Shown: positions 25,118-33,344 of the stretch, one piece after another | Layout of the letters: each line of letters starts with the position of its first letter | How positions within the stretch are numbered: the first letter of the stretch is position 1 | NCBI RefSeq assembly: GCF_002379585.1 | Contig: NZ_DFUE01000015.1 | Span: forward strand, 34,583-98,582 | DNA from: Pseudomonas sp. UBA4194 | GTDB lineage: Bacteria; Pseudomonadota; Gammaproteobacteria; Pseudomonadales; Pseudomonadaceae | Direction of reading: 5' to 3' | Length of the DNA: 64,000 bases | Notes under the pieces: generated by a model | Told to the model about the DNA's origin: nothing | Databases searched by the model: none | What the model saw: the letters and a program-made list of their open reading frames with translations, nothing else | Program-made: the position numbers and the translations under genes

Positions 25118-25776
25118 TTGCCAGCTCCATATTTCTTCTCGCGATAGCGCACGATCACGGTCAACGGGAACAGAATCACAAAGTAGGCCACGGCCACCGC
25201 TGAATAGGTTTCGAGCGGCCGGAAGCTGTCGTGGGCAACCATCTGGCCCTGATAGACCAGGTCCGGCACCGCCAGTACCGACACCAGCGAAGTGTTCTTG
25301 AACTGCATGATCGACTGGTTCATCAACGCCGGAATCATGCGCCGTACAGCTTGCGGCAGGATGATGCGCAGCATGGTCTGGGCCGGCGTCATGCCCAGCG
25401 CATGGCCTGCCTCCTGCTGGCCCGGGTCGATAGATACGATCCCGCCGCGGATGACTTCGGCGTAGAACGCCCCGCCATAGCACGACAGCGCCAGCAACGA
25501 GGCCGTGATGGGGGTCATCTCCACGCCTGCCAGAATCGGCAGCGCGTAGTAGAACCAGATCAACTGAACCAGCACCGGGGTACAGCGAAACACTTCGGTG
25601 AAGGTGAGGGCGGCAGCCCGTATCAGCTTGAAGCGCGACAGCAGCCCCATGGCCGCCAGCAGACCGATGGCCAGGCCGCCGATGACGATGGCGATGGTGA
25701 ACGATACCGTCAGGCCCAGGCCCTGTAGAAACAGCCAACGGTATTCCCAGAGTGCGGAAAAATCCCACTCGTACAT
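25114..25776 (-). CDS. Amino-acid ABC transporter permease
   Basis: The 220-residue protein is a HisMQ-type permease with about five membrane segments (LGLTVSFTIAIVIGGLAIGL near the N-terminus) and an EAA loop (EAGHALGMTP...IILPQAVRR, about 120-143). It is coupled by an ATGA overlap to the enolase-superfamily gene. The binding protein is encoded 56 bp upstream. No second permease or ATPase lies in the cluster, so it probably forms a homodimer and borrows an ATPase encoded elsewhere. GAGG lies upstream of ATG 25776. Confidence 0.93.
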   Translation of the reverse strand: MYEWDFSALWEYRWLFLQGLGLTVSFTIAIVIGGLAIGLLAAMGLLSRFKLIRAAALTFTEVFRCTPVLVQLIWFYYALPILAGVEMTPITASLLALSCYGGAFYAEVIRGGIVSIDPGQQEAGHALGMTPAQTMLRIILPQAVRRMIPALMNQSIMQFKNTSLVSVLAVPDLVYQGQMVAHDSFRPLETYSAVAVAYFVILFPLTVIVRYREKKYGAGK

Positions 25777-25832
25777 GTGCAGACCTCACATAAAAAGGGG
25801 GCGGATCAGCGGTGGTCAAAGGCCCCGGCTGA

Positions 25833-26672
25833 TCAGATTTCGAAGCCTTCGGGGAAGTCCTTCTGGGTCACGCCGACCAGCGCCATATTGCGCATGATGG
25901 CCTCCTTGATGAAGCCGTTGTCGCGGTGTTCGCTGATCCAGGCGTCGACATAGTCGCGCCACGAGGTGTCTTCCTCGCGGCGGAAACCGGCATTGGACGT
26001 CGTGAAGTTCACGGGCGTGGGCACAATCAGTTCACCGATCGACGGGTGCTTGGCGCGCAGTGCCAGGGCCAGCACCATGACCAGACACTGGGCATCGACG
26101 CGGTTGGACTGCAATGCCGCGGTAGCATCGCTGGCGGTTTTCAGACGCGAGATGCTGGCCTTGGGCAGCAGCCGGGTCACGGCCGAATCGTGGGATGAGC
26201 CGGCGTCCACGCTGATGCGGGTCTGCGGTGTGTCGAGGTCTTCCCAGCTTTTCGCGGTTACCGATTTCTTGGCAATGAAGGTGAAGGCGTTCTTGAACAC
26301 CGGCCCCGAGAAGTCGATGACTTTCTGCCGCTCCGGGGTAGGGTTCAAGCCGAAGAACACATCGGTCTTGCCGGCCTGCAGGTCAAGCACCGAATTGCCC
26401 CAGGTGGTTTCCAGGATCGACAACTTGATACCCAGGTCGTCTGCCAGTTTCTGGCAGATGTCCACGTAGAAACCGCGCCATGGGCCGCCCGTCAGGCTTT
26501 TCTGGTAATAGGGAGCGCCGTCGCCGATGCCGCCGATGCGCAACACGCCGGAAGCCTTGACCCGCTCCAGGGAACTGCTGGCAGCGGCGCGAGCACCGAG
26601 GGCCATGAGCCCAGTGGAAGCGCCCACGACGCCAACCCCAACCAGCTTCGAAAAATGTCTGCGCGTGATCAT
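25833..26672 (-). CDS. Amino-acid ABC transporter substrate-binding protein, Tat-type signal
   Basis: The 279-residue protein starts MITRRHFSKLVGVG, a twin-arginine motif followed by a hydrophobic stretch ending ARAAAS, so export through Tat rather than Sec is likely. The mature part is a family 3 solute-binding protein, with WRGFYVDICQKLADDLGIKL and LDLQAGKTDVFFGLNPTPER visible. It is the periplasmic receptor for the downstream permease. Tat export is unusual but known for some binding proteins. It is the first gene of a minus-strand operon and is divergent from a LysR gene. Confidence 0.92.
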   Translation of the reverse strand: MITRRHFSKLVGVGVVGASTGLMALGARAAASSSLERVKASGVLRIGGIGDGAPYYQKSLTGGPWRGFYVDICQKLADDLGIKLSILETTWGNSVLDLQAGKTDVFFGLNPTPERQKVIDFSGPVFKNAFTFIAKKSVTAKSWEDLDTPQTRISVDAGSSHDSAVTRLLPKASISRLKTASDATAALQSNRVDAQCLVMVLALALRAKHPSIGELIVPTPVNFTTSNAGFRREEDTSWRDYVDAWISEHRDNGFIKEAIMRNMALVGVTQKDFPEGFEI

Positions 26673-27028
26673 GCCAATGCCTTCCCCAATGAGCCAAATT
26701 CAGATGTCATGTTTCATCGTCCATCAAACAGCTTTATCTGGCAGTCGAAAGAAAAGCTTCGCGCCCGTCGGCAGGATTCCGCTATGGGTTCCCAGAGCCC
26801 GTGCTGCTGATTGTTGTAGGGCAGATGACTTCTGCTCGGTGCTGCGCGGGTCATTCATGAACGCGGCGCGGCCGCCTTGCAGCCTCGCAACCAGTGAATG
26901 ACCCTCGTCACGCCTCGTAGGCCGTGATTCATGGCGCCTATTGTTGACATAAACACGATGGGAACTGAAGCCTTGAAAACTCGGTTCGTCATGACTATAA
27001 GTCATGGCGTCCATTCGAGGTTCTGACC
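26673..27028. promoter_or_regulatory. Divergent intergenic region with a palindrome near the LysR start
   Basis: The 356-bp region separates the binding-protein operon from the LysR gene. At 26990-27006 CATGACT-ATA-AGTCATG has perfect 7-bp arms with a 3-bp spacer, ending 22 bp before the LysR ATG, a position fitting autoregulation. No convincing gene is visible in the rest. Confidence 0.5.
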
Positions 27029-27913
27029 ATGCGCCGCTTTCTGCCTTCTTTATCCGCGTTGCAAGCGTTCGAAGCTTCAGCGCGGCACTTGAGCTTTACC
27101 CGGGCGGCTGCTGACCTGTCCGTCACGCAAAGCGGTATCAGCCGTCAGATCACCAAGCTCGAGCAGATGCTCGGCCTGCCCCTGTTCGAACGGGCTGGCT
27201 CACGCCTGGTGCTCACCGATGCAGGCAGCAAATACCTCAGCGACGTGGTGTACACCCTCAACGCCCTCGAAGAGGCGTCCATCGACCTGGTGCGTGGGCG
27301 CAAGGCCGATGCTTCATTGATGGTGGGCGCCAATCCGACGTTCGTGTCGCGCTGGCTGGCGCCGCGCCTGCAGCATTTCCTGCAACTGGCGCCTGAAGTA
27401 CCGGTGGACATCGGTCCGATCGAGGCCGACATCGAGTTCAAGAGTTGTCGCTTCGACATCGTCATCATGCGCGGGGCTGGCAGCTGGGCCGATGCCCGTT
27501 CCCAACTGCTGTTCGCCGAAGAACTGGTGGTGGTGGCTTCACCGCTGTTGATTCCGGCAGGCGAAAAGCACGACCGGCTGGATTTCTCGCGCATGCCCAC
27601 GCTGCAGAACGCCAGTCGTCCAAGCCTGTGGATTCAATGGCTGAGGGCTTCGGGGCTGAGCAATAACGGCGTGATTCAAGGCGTGCGTTTTTCTCAGAGC
27701 GAGATGCTCATCAGCGCGGCGGTCAGTGGCCTGGGGTTGGCCGTGGTGCCGATTCACTATGTGCAGCGGGAGCTGCAAAGCGGCGCATTGCACATGCCGT
27801 TCGGCGCACCGGTGAAGTCGGGGGAGGGGTATTGGGTGGTGAGCCCGGAACGTAAGGCACCCAAACAGCACGTCAGTCAGTTCCGCGACTGGCTGATGCA
27901 GCAGGTTCGCTGA
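27029..27913 (+). CDS. LysR-type regulator, GcvA-like
   Basis: The 294-residue protein opens with MRRFLPSLSALQAFEASARH, the characteristic start of GcvA-like LysR regulators, followed by the helix-turn-helix LSVTQSGISRQITKLEQML. The C-terminal effector domain ends QFRDWLMQQ. It is divergent from the binding-protein/permease/enolase operon and probably controls it. A palindrome 22 bp upstream of its start is a candidate binding site. No obvious ribosome site stands out, but the N-terminus fits the family well. Confidence 0.93.
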   Translation: MRRFLPSLSALQAFEASARHLSFTRAAADLSVTQSGISRQITKLEQMLGLPLFERAGSRLVLTDAGSKYLSDVVYTLNALEEASIDLVRGRKADASLMVGANPTFVSRWLAPRLQHFLQLAPEVPVDIGPIEADIEFKSCRFDIVIMRGAGSWADARSQLLFAEELVVVASPLLIPAGEKHDRLDFSRMPTLQNASRPSLWIQWLRASGLSNNGVIQGVRFSQSEMLISAAVSGLGLAVVPIHYVQRELQSGALHMPFGAPVKSGEGYWVVSPERKAPKQHVSQFRDWLMQQVR

Positions 27914-28035
27914 CAGAAAAGCGCCATATAGACACCTGCGTAGTTCCATCATGGGGTCCAGGCACCATTTGCGCTCAAAGGGTCAAAATCGGGCACCTTC
28001 GCCTTGCTCTAAAGGCAACGTTATCTTCTGAAATG

Positions 28036-28041
28036 TATAAT
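28036..28041 (+). promoter_or_regulatory. Candidate -10 element (TATAAT) before the MFS gene
   Basis: A perfect TATAAT in TGTATAATTG lies about 100 bp upstream of the MFS start in a locally AT-rich stretch. No -35 box of good match is found at 16-18 bp, so this is only a candidate. Confidence 0.35.
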
Positions 28042-28138
28042 TGTGGGAAAGCTGGGGTCGCCCTACCATCGCCGCAACAGCCGACGTACCCCACTGCGGT
28101 GTGCGTGGACTCACTCTTCGATGTGTTGGAGTTTATAC

Positions 28139-29428
28139 ATGACCGCTGCATCCACCATGGCCGGAACTGTTCCTCAGCCGATGTCAAACCGCAAACTCTA
28201 CAAATTGGTCATTGCTTCTTCCATCGGCAACGCCCTGGAGTGGTTTGACCTGATTGTCTATGGCTTCTTTGCCATGACCATCTCCAAGCTGTTCTTCCCC
28301 AACACCGATGAAACCGTGTCGCTTCTGCTGGCCCTGGGTACCTTTGCGGTGTCCTACATGATCCGGCCGCTGGGCGCGATGGTGCTCGGTTCATACGCCG
28401 ACCGGGTAGGGCGCAAGGCGGCGATGCTGGCTTCGATCTGGCTGATGATGATCGGCACCTTTCTCATCGCGGTGATGCCCACCTACGCTGCGATCGGTAT
28501 TTTTGCGCCCATGGGCATCTTTCTGGCGCGGCTGATCCAGGGCTTCTCGGCCGGCGGTGAGTTCGGCAGCGCCACGGCATTGCTGGTCGAGCATGCGCCC
28601 GAGCGCAAGGGCCTGATTTCCAGTTTCATGTTCGCCAGCCAAGGCGTCAGCGGTCTGCTGGGCTCCGGGTTCGGGCTGCTGCTGACCACCACCCTGAGCA
28701 CCGATCAGCTGGAAAGCTGGGGCTGGCGCATTCCGTTCCTGTTCGGCCTGCTGATCGGCCCGATCGGTCTGTACATCCGTCGCCACATTGAAGAGGCTGG
28801 TGAGTTCAAGGCGTCCGACCGCAGCCATGCGCCGGTCAGTGCCCTGTTCAAGTCGCACAAGCTGCCGATGCTGCTGGCCGTAGGCGCCCTGGTGCTGTCT
28901 ACCTCAGTCAGCTATCTGATCATCTATATGCCCACCTATGCCGTGAAGCAATTGGGGCTGACGGCTTCCATCGGCTACGCCGGCACCTTGCTCAGTGGTC
29001 TGGTGCTGACTGTGCTGACGCCGCTGATCGGACATCTGTCAGACATCTATGGCCGCACCCGCATCATGCTTGGTGCTTCGCTGATCTTCGTGGCGACCAT
29101 CTGGCCGGCGTTCTCCTGGCTCGCCGCTGAGCCGACGCTGTTCGCGTTGCTGGCAGTACTGTTCTGGATGAGCCTGCTCAAGGCCCTATATTTCGGCGGT
29201 TTGCCAGCGCTGATGTCCGAGTTGTTCCCCACTCAGGTGCGTGCCACCGGCATGGCCCTGAGCTACAACATCGGCACCACCGCCTTCGGCAGTTTCACGC
29301 CCTTCATCGTTGCCTGGCTGATCAGCGCCAGCGGCGACAACCTCGCGCCCAGCTATTACTTGCTGCTGACGGGGTTGCTCAGCCTGATCACCCTGCTCGC
29401 CATTCGCCGTCATCTGAAGCACTCGTGA
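28139..29428 (+). CDS. MFS transporter, metabolite:H+ symporter (MHS) type
   Basis: The 429-residue inner-membrane protein has twelve predicted hydrophobic segments and the MHS-type signatures: GNALEWFDLIVYGFFA near the N-terminus, GSYADRVGRKAAML after TM2, and a related GHLSDIYGRTRIML in the second half. Family members import citrate, proline/betaine, shikimate, alpha-ketoglutarate or aromatic acids with protons. The start MTAASTMAG at 28139 follows GGAG by 9 nt. It is followed by an OprD-type porin on the same strand, so the two may form an outer- plus inner-membrane uptake route for the same acid. Confidence 0.92.
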   Translation: MTAASTMAGTVPQPMSNRKLYKLVIASSIGNALEWFDLIVYGFFAMTISKLFFPNTDETVSLLLALGTFAVSYMIRPLGAMVLGSYADRVGRKAAMLASIWLMMIGTFLIAVMPTYAAIGIFAPMGIFLARLIQGFSAGGEFGSATALLVEHAPERKGLISSFMFASQGVSGLLGSGFGLLLTTTLSTDQLESWGWRIPFLFGLLIGPIGLYIRRHIEEAGEFKASDRSHAPVSALFKSHKLPMLLAVGALVLSTSVSYLIIYMPTYAVKQLGLTASIGYAGTLLSGLVLTVLTPLIGHLSDIYGRTRIMLGASLIFVATIWPAFSWLAAEPTLFALLAVLFWMSLLKALYFGGLPALMSELFPTQVRATGMALSYNIGTTAFGSFTPFIVAWLISASGDNLAPSYYLLLTGLLSLITLLAIRRHLKHS

Positions 29429-29595
29429 TGGCATCCCCGGCCGGCGGCGTTCGCTCCGGCCGTTGCAAATCCCCCTAGAAACATGCCCGACATGTTCGTG
29501 TGCTGCGCCAACGCGCCTGCCTGCCAGGTGTGATTTCCACTGCCATAACCCACGGCCCCAGAGGCCGGATATCGATACGCATGCAGGAGTGGGCA

Positions 29596-30831
29596 ATGTT
29601 CGAGTTTCATCTGTCGCGGGGCACGGGGGCGTTGTTGTTGGCGTTAGGCGCGGGTACGGCGCAGGCCGATCTGCTCGATGACAGCCATCTGAACCTGGGG
29701 CTGCGCAATTTCTGGGTGGATCGCGATTTCAAGCAGGACAATGCGCCGCGCTCACGTACAGGCAGTTGGTCACAAGGCTTCGATCTACAGTTTCAATCCG
29801 GCTACACCGACGGCCCGGTTCAGTTCGGCCTGGATGTGGGCGGGCAACTCGCCTATCGTCTGGACGGCAGCCAGGCGCGCTCGCCCGACGGCGTGCTGCC
29901 GGTGCAAACCGATGGCACTCCGGTGAAGGATTACAGCCGTGCCAACGCCACGGCAAAAATTCGCTATTCCAAGACCGAACTGCGGATTGGCGAGCAGCGG
30001 CCCAACCTGCCGGTGGCCTCCTACGACCCGACACGCCAGTTGCTGACCACTTACCAAGGCGCATTGCTCGAATCCAAAGAACTGAAGGACCTGACCCTGA
30101 CGGCTGGACGCTTCTGGAGCATCGCCGGGCGCGAGTCGTCCAACACTGAAGAACTCTACCTATGGGGAGACTCACCAAAGTCGAGCAGTGACGGCCTGAA
30201 CTTCGCTGGGGCGGCTTACAACCTCACGCCCAAGCTGACGGGTACCTATTTCTTCGGGCAGCTGGAGGATATCTATCGTCAGCATTACCTGGGTCTGGCC
30301 TATAAAACGCCGCTGGGCGCCGGTTATGCGTTGAAGACGGACGTGCGTTACTTCAACAACAAGGAAGAAGGGCGGGCACTGTCCGGTCGGGTCGACAACC
30401 GCACCTACGGCGCCATGTTCAGCCTGCTCAAGGGCGGCCACACCTTGGGTGTGGGCTACCAGCGCATGCTGGGTCAGGACGTGTTCCCGACCTTCAACAG
30501 CTATGCCCCGGCCCCGTACCTGATCAACTGGTCGGCACTGGGCTTCGTCAAGCCGGGCGAGCGTTCGTGGCAGGTACGCTATGACTACGACTTCGCCGCC
30601 CTGGGCGTACCCGGGTTGAAGTGGATGGCGCGCTGGATGGAGGGCAACGACATCAACCTGGGTGTGCAGAGCCACGAAACCGAGCGTACGTCCATTCTCA
30701 GCTACGTGGTGCAGCAAGGCCCGTTGAAAGGCGTAGGCGCGAGTTGGATGAACATCGGCGTGAATACCCGCGACAGCACCCAGTACGAAGAGAATCGCCT
30801 GATTTTGACCTACACCCTGGCGATCTGGTGA
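29596..30831 (+). CDS. OprD-family outer-membrane porin
   Basis: The 411-residue protein has a signal peptide (cleaved near GTAQA|DLLDD) and the OprD pattern: a mature N-terminus with SHLNLGLRNFWVDRDF, regular beta-strand repeats such as LTLTAGRFWSIAGRESSN and GTYFFGQLEDIYRQHYLG, and a C-terminal NRLILTYTLAIW ending in Trp for outer-membrane assembly. OprD channels pass basic amino acids, dipeptides or carboxylates. AGGAG lies 8 nt before ATG 29596. Its last 22 bp overlap the end of the convergent LysR gene. Confidence 0.92.
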   Translation: MFEFHLSRGTGALLLALGAGTAQADLLDDSHLNLGLRNFWVDRDFKQDNAPRSRTGSWSQGFDLQFQSGYTDGPVQFGLDVGGQLAYRLDGSQARSPDGVLPVQTDGTPVKDYSRANATAKIRYSKTELRIGEQRPNLPVASYDPTRQLLTTYQGALLESKELKDLTLTAGRFWSIAGRESSNTEELYLWGDSPKSSSDGLNFAGAAYNLTPKLTGTYFFGQLEDIYRQHYLGLAYKTPLGAGYALKTDVRYFNNKEEGRALSGRVDNRTYGAMFSLLKGGHTLGVGYQRMLGQDVFPTFNSYAPAPYLINWSALGFVKPGERSWQVRYDYDFAALGVPGLKWMARWMEGNDINLGVQSHETERTSILSYVVQQGPLKGVGASWMNIGVNTRDSTQYEENRLILTYTLAIW

Positions 30832-31727
30832 GTGGCCGCCAGTAGCTGCTCTTCCAGAAAGCTCAGGAAGTAGCGCAGCAGCACCGGTAGCTTGCGCCCG
30901 GCCATGATCTGCACTTGCAGGCTGCGTTGGCTCAACTGCGGGTCGCTCATGGGTACCAGCACCAGGTTGTCCCGCGCGGTGACGCCGCTTACCGTGACAG
31001 CCCCGCACAGCGCGATGATGTCTTCGGAATGGCGCACCACGGTGTAGATCACCCCCAGGGACTGGCTGGTGTAAGTAGGCAGCACGTTGACGCCCTTGAG
31101 ATGGCAAGCGATGTCGAACAGGTAGCGGATGGTCGAGCCCACGTAGGGCAATGCTAGACGCGCCTCGCGCAGGTCTTCCACGGCCAGCATGGAGCGTTTG
31201 GCCAATGGGTGGCTGGCCGGCATCAAGGCGCTGATGGGGGCCTCGCAACTCATGGCGATTTCTACGCCCTGGCTGGGCGTCAGACTGTAGGTCAAGGCGA
31301 TGTCGACCGAGCCTTCCTTGACCAACTGCGAGGCCCGTGCCGCATCCACCACCTGGAAGTCGTAGCTGGCACCAGGATGGAAGCTTCGGAACTCGGCCGT
31401 GACCCGCGGCAGGAATTCCCAGGCCATGCCCTCTGGGCAGGCAATGGTGATCTTGTGTTGCTGCAAGGTATTGAGGCCGCGCATCTCCGCCACCACGTTC
31501 TTGACCTCCAGCGCATTGCGGTTGGCATAGGCCAGCAGCAGTTCGCCGGCGTCGGTCAGCTGCATGCCTCGGGGCTTGCGCTCGAACAGCTGCAAACCCA
31601 GGGTTTCTTCCAGGTTGCTGATTTGCCGGCTGACCGCCGAGACAGCGACGTGCAGCTCTTCGGCCGCCGAGGACAGTGAGCCGGTGCGGGCCACGCTGTG
31701 AAAGTACCGCAGGGGAAGGTCGTGCAT
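30810..31727 (-). CDS. LysR-type transcriptional regulator
   Basis: The 305-residue protein has the LysR helix-turn-helix (LRYFHSVARTGSLSSAAEEL, then AVSAVSRQISNLEE, residues about 4-60) and a C-terminal effector domain. ATG 31727 with GAGG 7 nt upstream is preferred over the longer in-frame TTG start. It is divergent from the M20 peptidase operon across a 183-bp gap holding a 24-bp imperfect palindrome, and its 3' end overlaps that of the OprD-type porin by 22 bp. It probably regulates the peptidase/aminotransferase/YitT operon. Confidence 0.92.
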   Translation of the reverse strand: MHDLPLRYFHSVARTGSLSSAAEELHVAVSAVSRQISNLEETLGLQLFERKPRGMQLTDAGELLLAYANRNALEVKNVVAEMRGLNTLQQHKITIACPEGMAWEFLPRVTAEFRSFHPGASYDFQVVDAARASQLVKEGSVDIALTYSLTPSQGVEIAMSCEAPISALMPASHPLAKRSMLAVEDLREARLALPYVGSTIRYLFDIACHLKGVNVLPTYTSQSLGVIYTVVRHSEDIIALCGAVTVSGVTARDNLVLVPMSDPQLSQRSLQVQIMAGRKLPVLLRYFLSFLEEQLLAATHQIARV

Positions 31728-31778
31728 GGAGTGCCTCAATAGCGAGCGATCAAGGTTTGCCTTAAACGCAATGGAAGG

Positions 31779-31802
31779 TTGCAAACATTATAATTGTTGC
31801 AA
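31779..31802. promoter_or_regulatory. 24-bp imperfect palindrome in the LysR/M20 divergent gap
   Basis: TTGCAAACATTATAATTGTTGCAA matches its own reverse complement at 20 of 24 positions, with TTGCAA arms and an AT-rich centre. Its location about 50 bp from the LysR start and 110 bp from the peptidase start fits a LysR-type operator. Confidence 0.55.
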
Positions 31803-31910
31803 GCCAGCCTGCAACTTAACCTTGCTCCCAAGAGCCTGCTATCACCAGAGGCCGGGCACCGCCAGTTGCCTTGATATCCATACCTTTCATTGTTCGGGAC
31901 AGGCCATTTC

Positions 31911-33341
31911 ATGTCTTCTTCAGCAACCAGCACTCCTGCACGTCAGCACGCACTGCAATTGGCTCGCCAGTACTACACCAGCGGCGACTACCTAAAGACC
32001 TTGTCCCGTCGGGTTGCCCAGCGCACCGAAAGCCAGAATCCGGAATGCGCCGCTGAGCTCGTTCGCTACCTCAGCGAGGATATCGAGCCGCAGTTGGTCG
32101 ACCTGGGCTTCGCCTGCCGTATCGTTGCCAACCCGCAAGCCGGCAAGCCGCCACTGCTGTTGGCCGAACGCATCGAATCCACCGACCTGCTGACGTTGCT
32201 GACCTATGGCCATGGCGACGTCACCAGTGGCCAGGACGAACTGTGGCAGGACGGTACCGGCCCTTGGCAGGTGACCCAGAAGGAAGGGCGCCTGTACGGT
32301 CGCGGTACTGCCGATAACAAGGGCCAGCACTGCATCAACCTGGGTGCCTTGCAGGCGGTCCTGCAGGCAAGGGAAGGGCGCTTGGGTTTCAACGTCAAGG
32401 TCATTTTCGAAATGAGCGAAGAGGTCGGATCCCCCGGGCTTGAGCAAGCATGCGGCGCACACGCCGAGGCGCTGGCAGCTGACCTCTTTCTGGCGTCCGA
32501 TGGCCCTCGGGTGCGGCATGATCTGCCGACCCTGTTCCTCGGCTCGCGGGGCGTGTGTCAGTTCCGCCTGAGCGTGGACACCGGCAACGGTGCCCGCCAT
32601 TCGGGTAACTGGGGGGGCATCATCACCAACCCGGCGATCGTGCTGGCCCATGCCATCGGGTCGCTGATCTCGGCGCAAGGCCAATTGCTTCCCGACTTCC
32701 TGCGTCCGCCGGCCATGCCTGAGCATGTCGCGGCGTTGGTGCGGGATCTACCGGTGGGTGGCGAGAGCTTCGACCCGCAGCTCGACCCGGCCTGGGGCGA
32801 GCCTGGTCTGACCACCGGCGAAAAGCTGTTCGGCTGCAACACCCTGGAAGTCGTCGGCCTCTCGGCGGGCAGCACGCTCAAGCCGGTGGGCGCCATTCCG
32901 GGACGTGCCGAAGCGGTCTGCCAGTTGCGCTTTGTCGAAGGCACCGCGTGGCGCGACCTGGCCGACAACCTGCGCCAGCATTTGCAAGCCCAGGGTCTGG
33001 AACAGGTACAAGTGCAGATCGACGGTGGCTACGCGGCTACCCGACTGGACCCCCGTCATCCCTGGGTCGGCTTCGTGCAGCGTTCGGTCAGCCAGAGCCT
33101 GGATCAACCGGTCAGCATCCTGCCCAACTTGGGCGGTACAATCCCCAACCATTGCTTCGCTGATGTGCTGGGCCTGCCTACCGTATGGCTGCCTCATTCG
33201 TACCCCTCGTGCAAACAGCATGCGCCCGATGAACATCTGCTGGAAAGTGTCGTCGAGCAAGGCCTGCTCGCCGCTGCCGGGGTCTTCTGGGACCTGGGCG
33301 AACACGCCGAAGCGCTTCGCCAACAATTGACAGGACACTGA
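31911..33341 (+). CDS. M20 family metallopeptidase
   Basis: The 476-residue protein belongs to the M20 (carboxypeptidase G2/ArgE-DapE/CNDP) family of dinuclear zinc hydrolases. It shows TYGHGDVTSGQ, the first metal-binding His and its following Asp, then GRGTADNKGQ and the catalytic Glu in EMSEEVGSPG (near residue 180). A dimerisation domain lies between about 205 and 340. A late His (HAPDE) matches the last metal ligand. There is no signal peptide. It probably hydrolyses a peptide or acylated amino acid in the cytoplasm. ATG 31911 starts MSSSATSTP. Confidence 0.9.
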   Translation: MSSSATSTPARQHALQLARQYYTSGDYLKTLSRRVAQRTESQNPECAAELVRYLSEDIEPQLVDLGFACRIVANPQAGKPPLLLAERIESTDLLTLLTYGHGDVTSGQDELWQDGTGPWQVTQKEGRLYGRGTADNKGQHCINLGALQAVLQAREGRLGFNVKVIFEMSEEVGSPGLEQACGAHAEALAADLFLASDGPRVRHDLPTLFLGSRGVCQFRLSVDTGNGARHSGNWGGIITNPAIVLAHAIGSLISAQGQLLPDFLRPPAMPEHVAALVRDLPVGGESFDPQLDPAWGEPGLTTGEKLFGCNTLEVVGLSAGSTLKPVGAIPGRAEAVCQLRFVEGTAWRDLADNLRQHLQAQGLEQVQVQIDGGYAATRLDPRHPWVGFVQRSVSQSLDQPVSILPNLGGTIPNHCFADVLGLPTVWLPHSYPSCKQHAPDEHLLESVVEQGLLAAAGVFWDLGEHAEALRQQLTGH

Positions 33342-33344
33342 GTC

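Noticed and set aside
25118..25819. Upstream extension of the enolase-superfamily frame
   Set aside because: The extra part reads in another frame through the permease gene and has no similarity to either family; the 4-bp overlap start is better.
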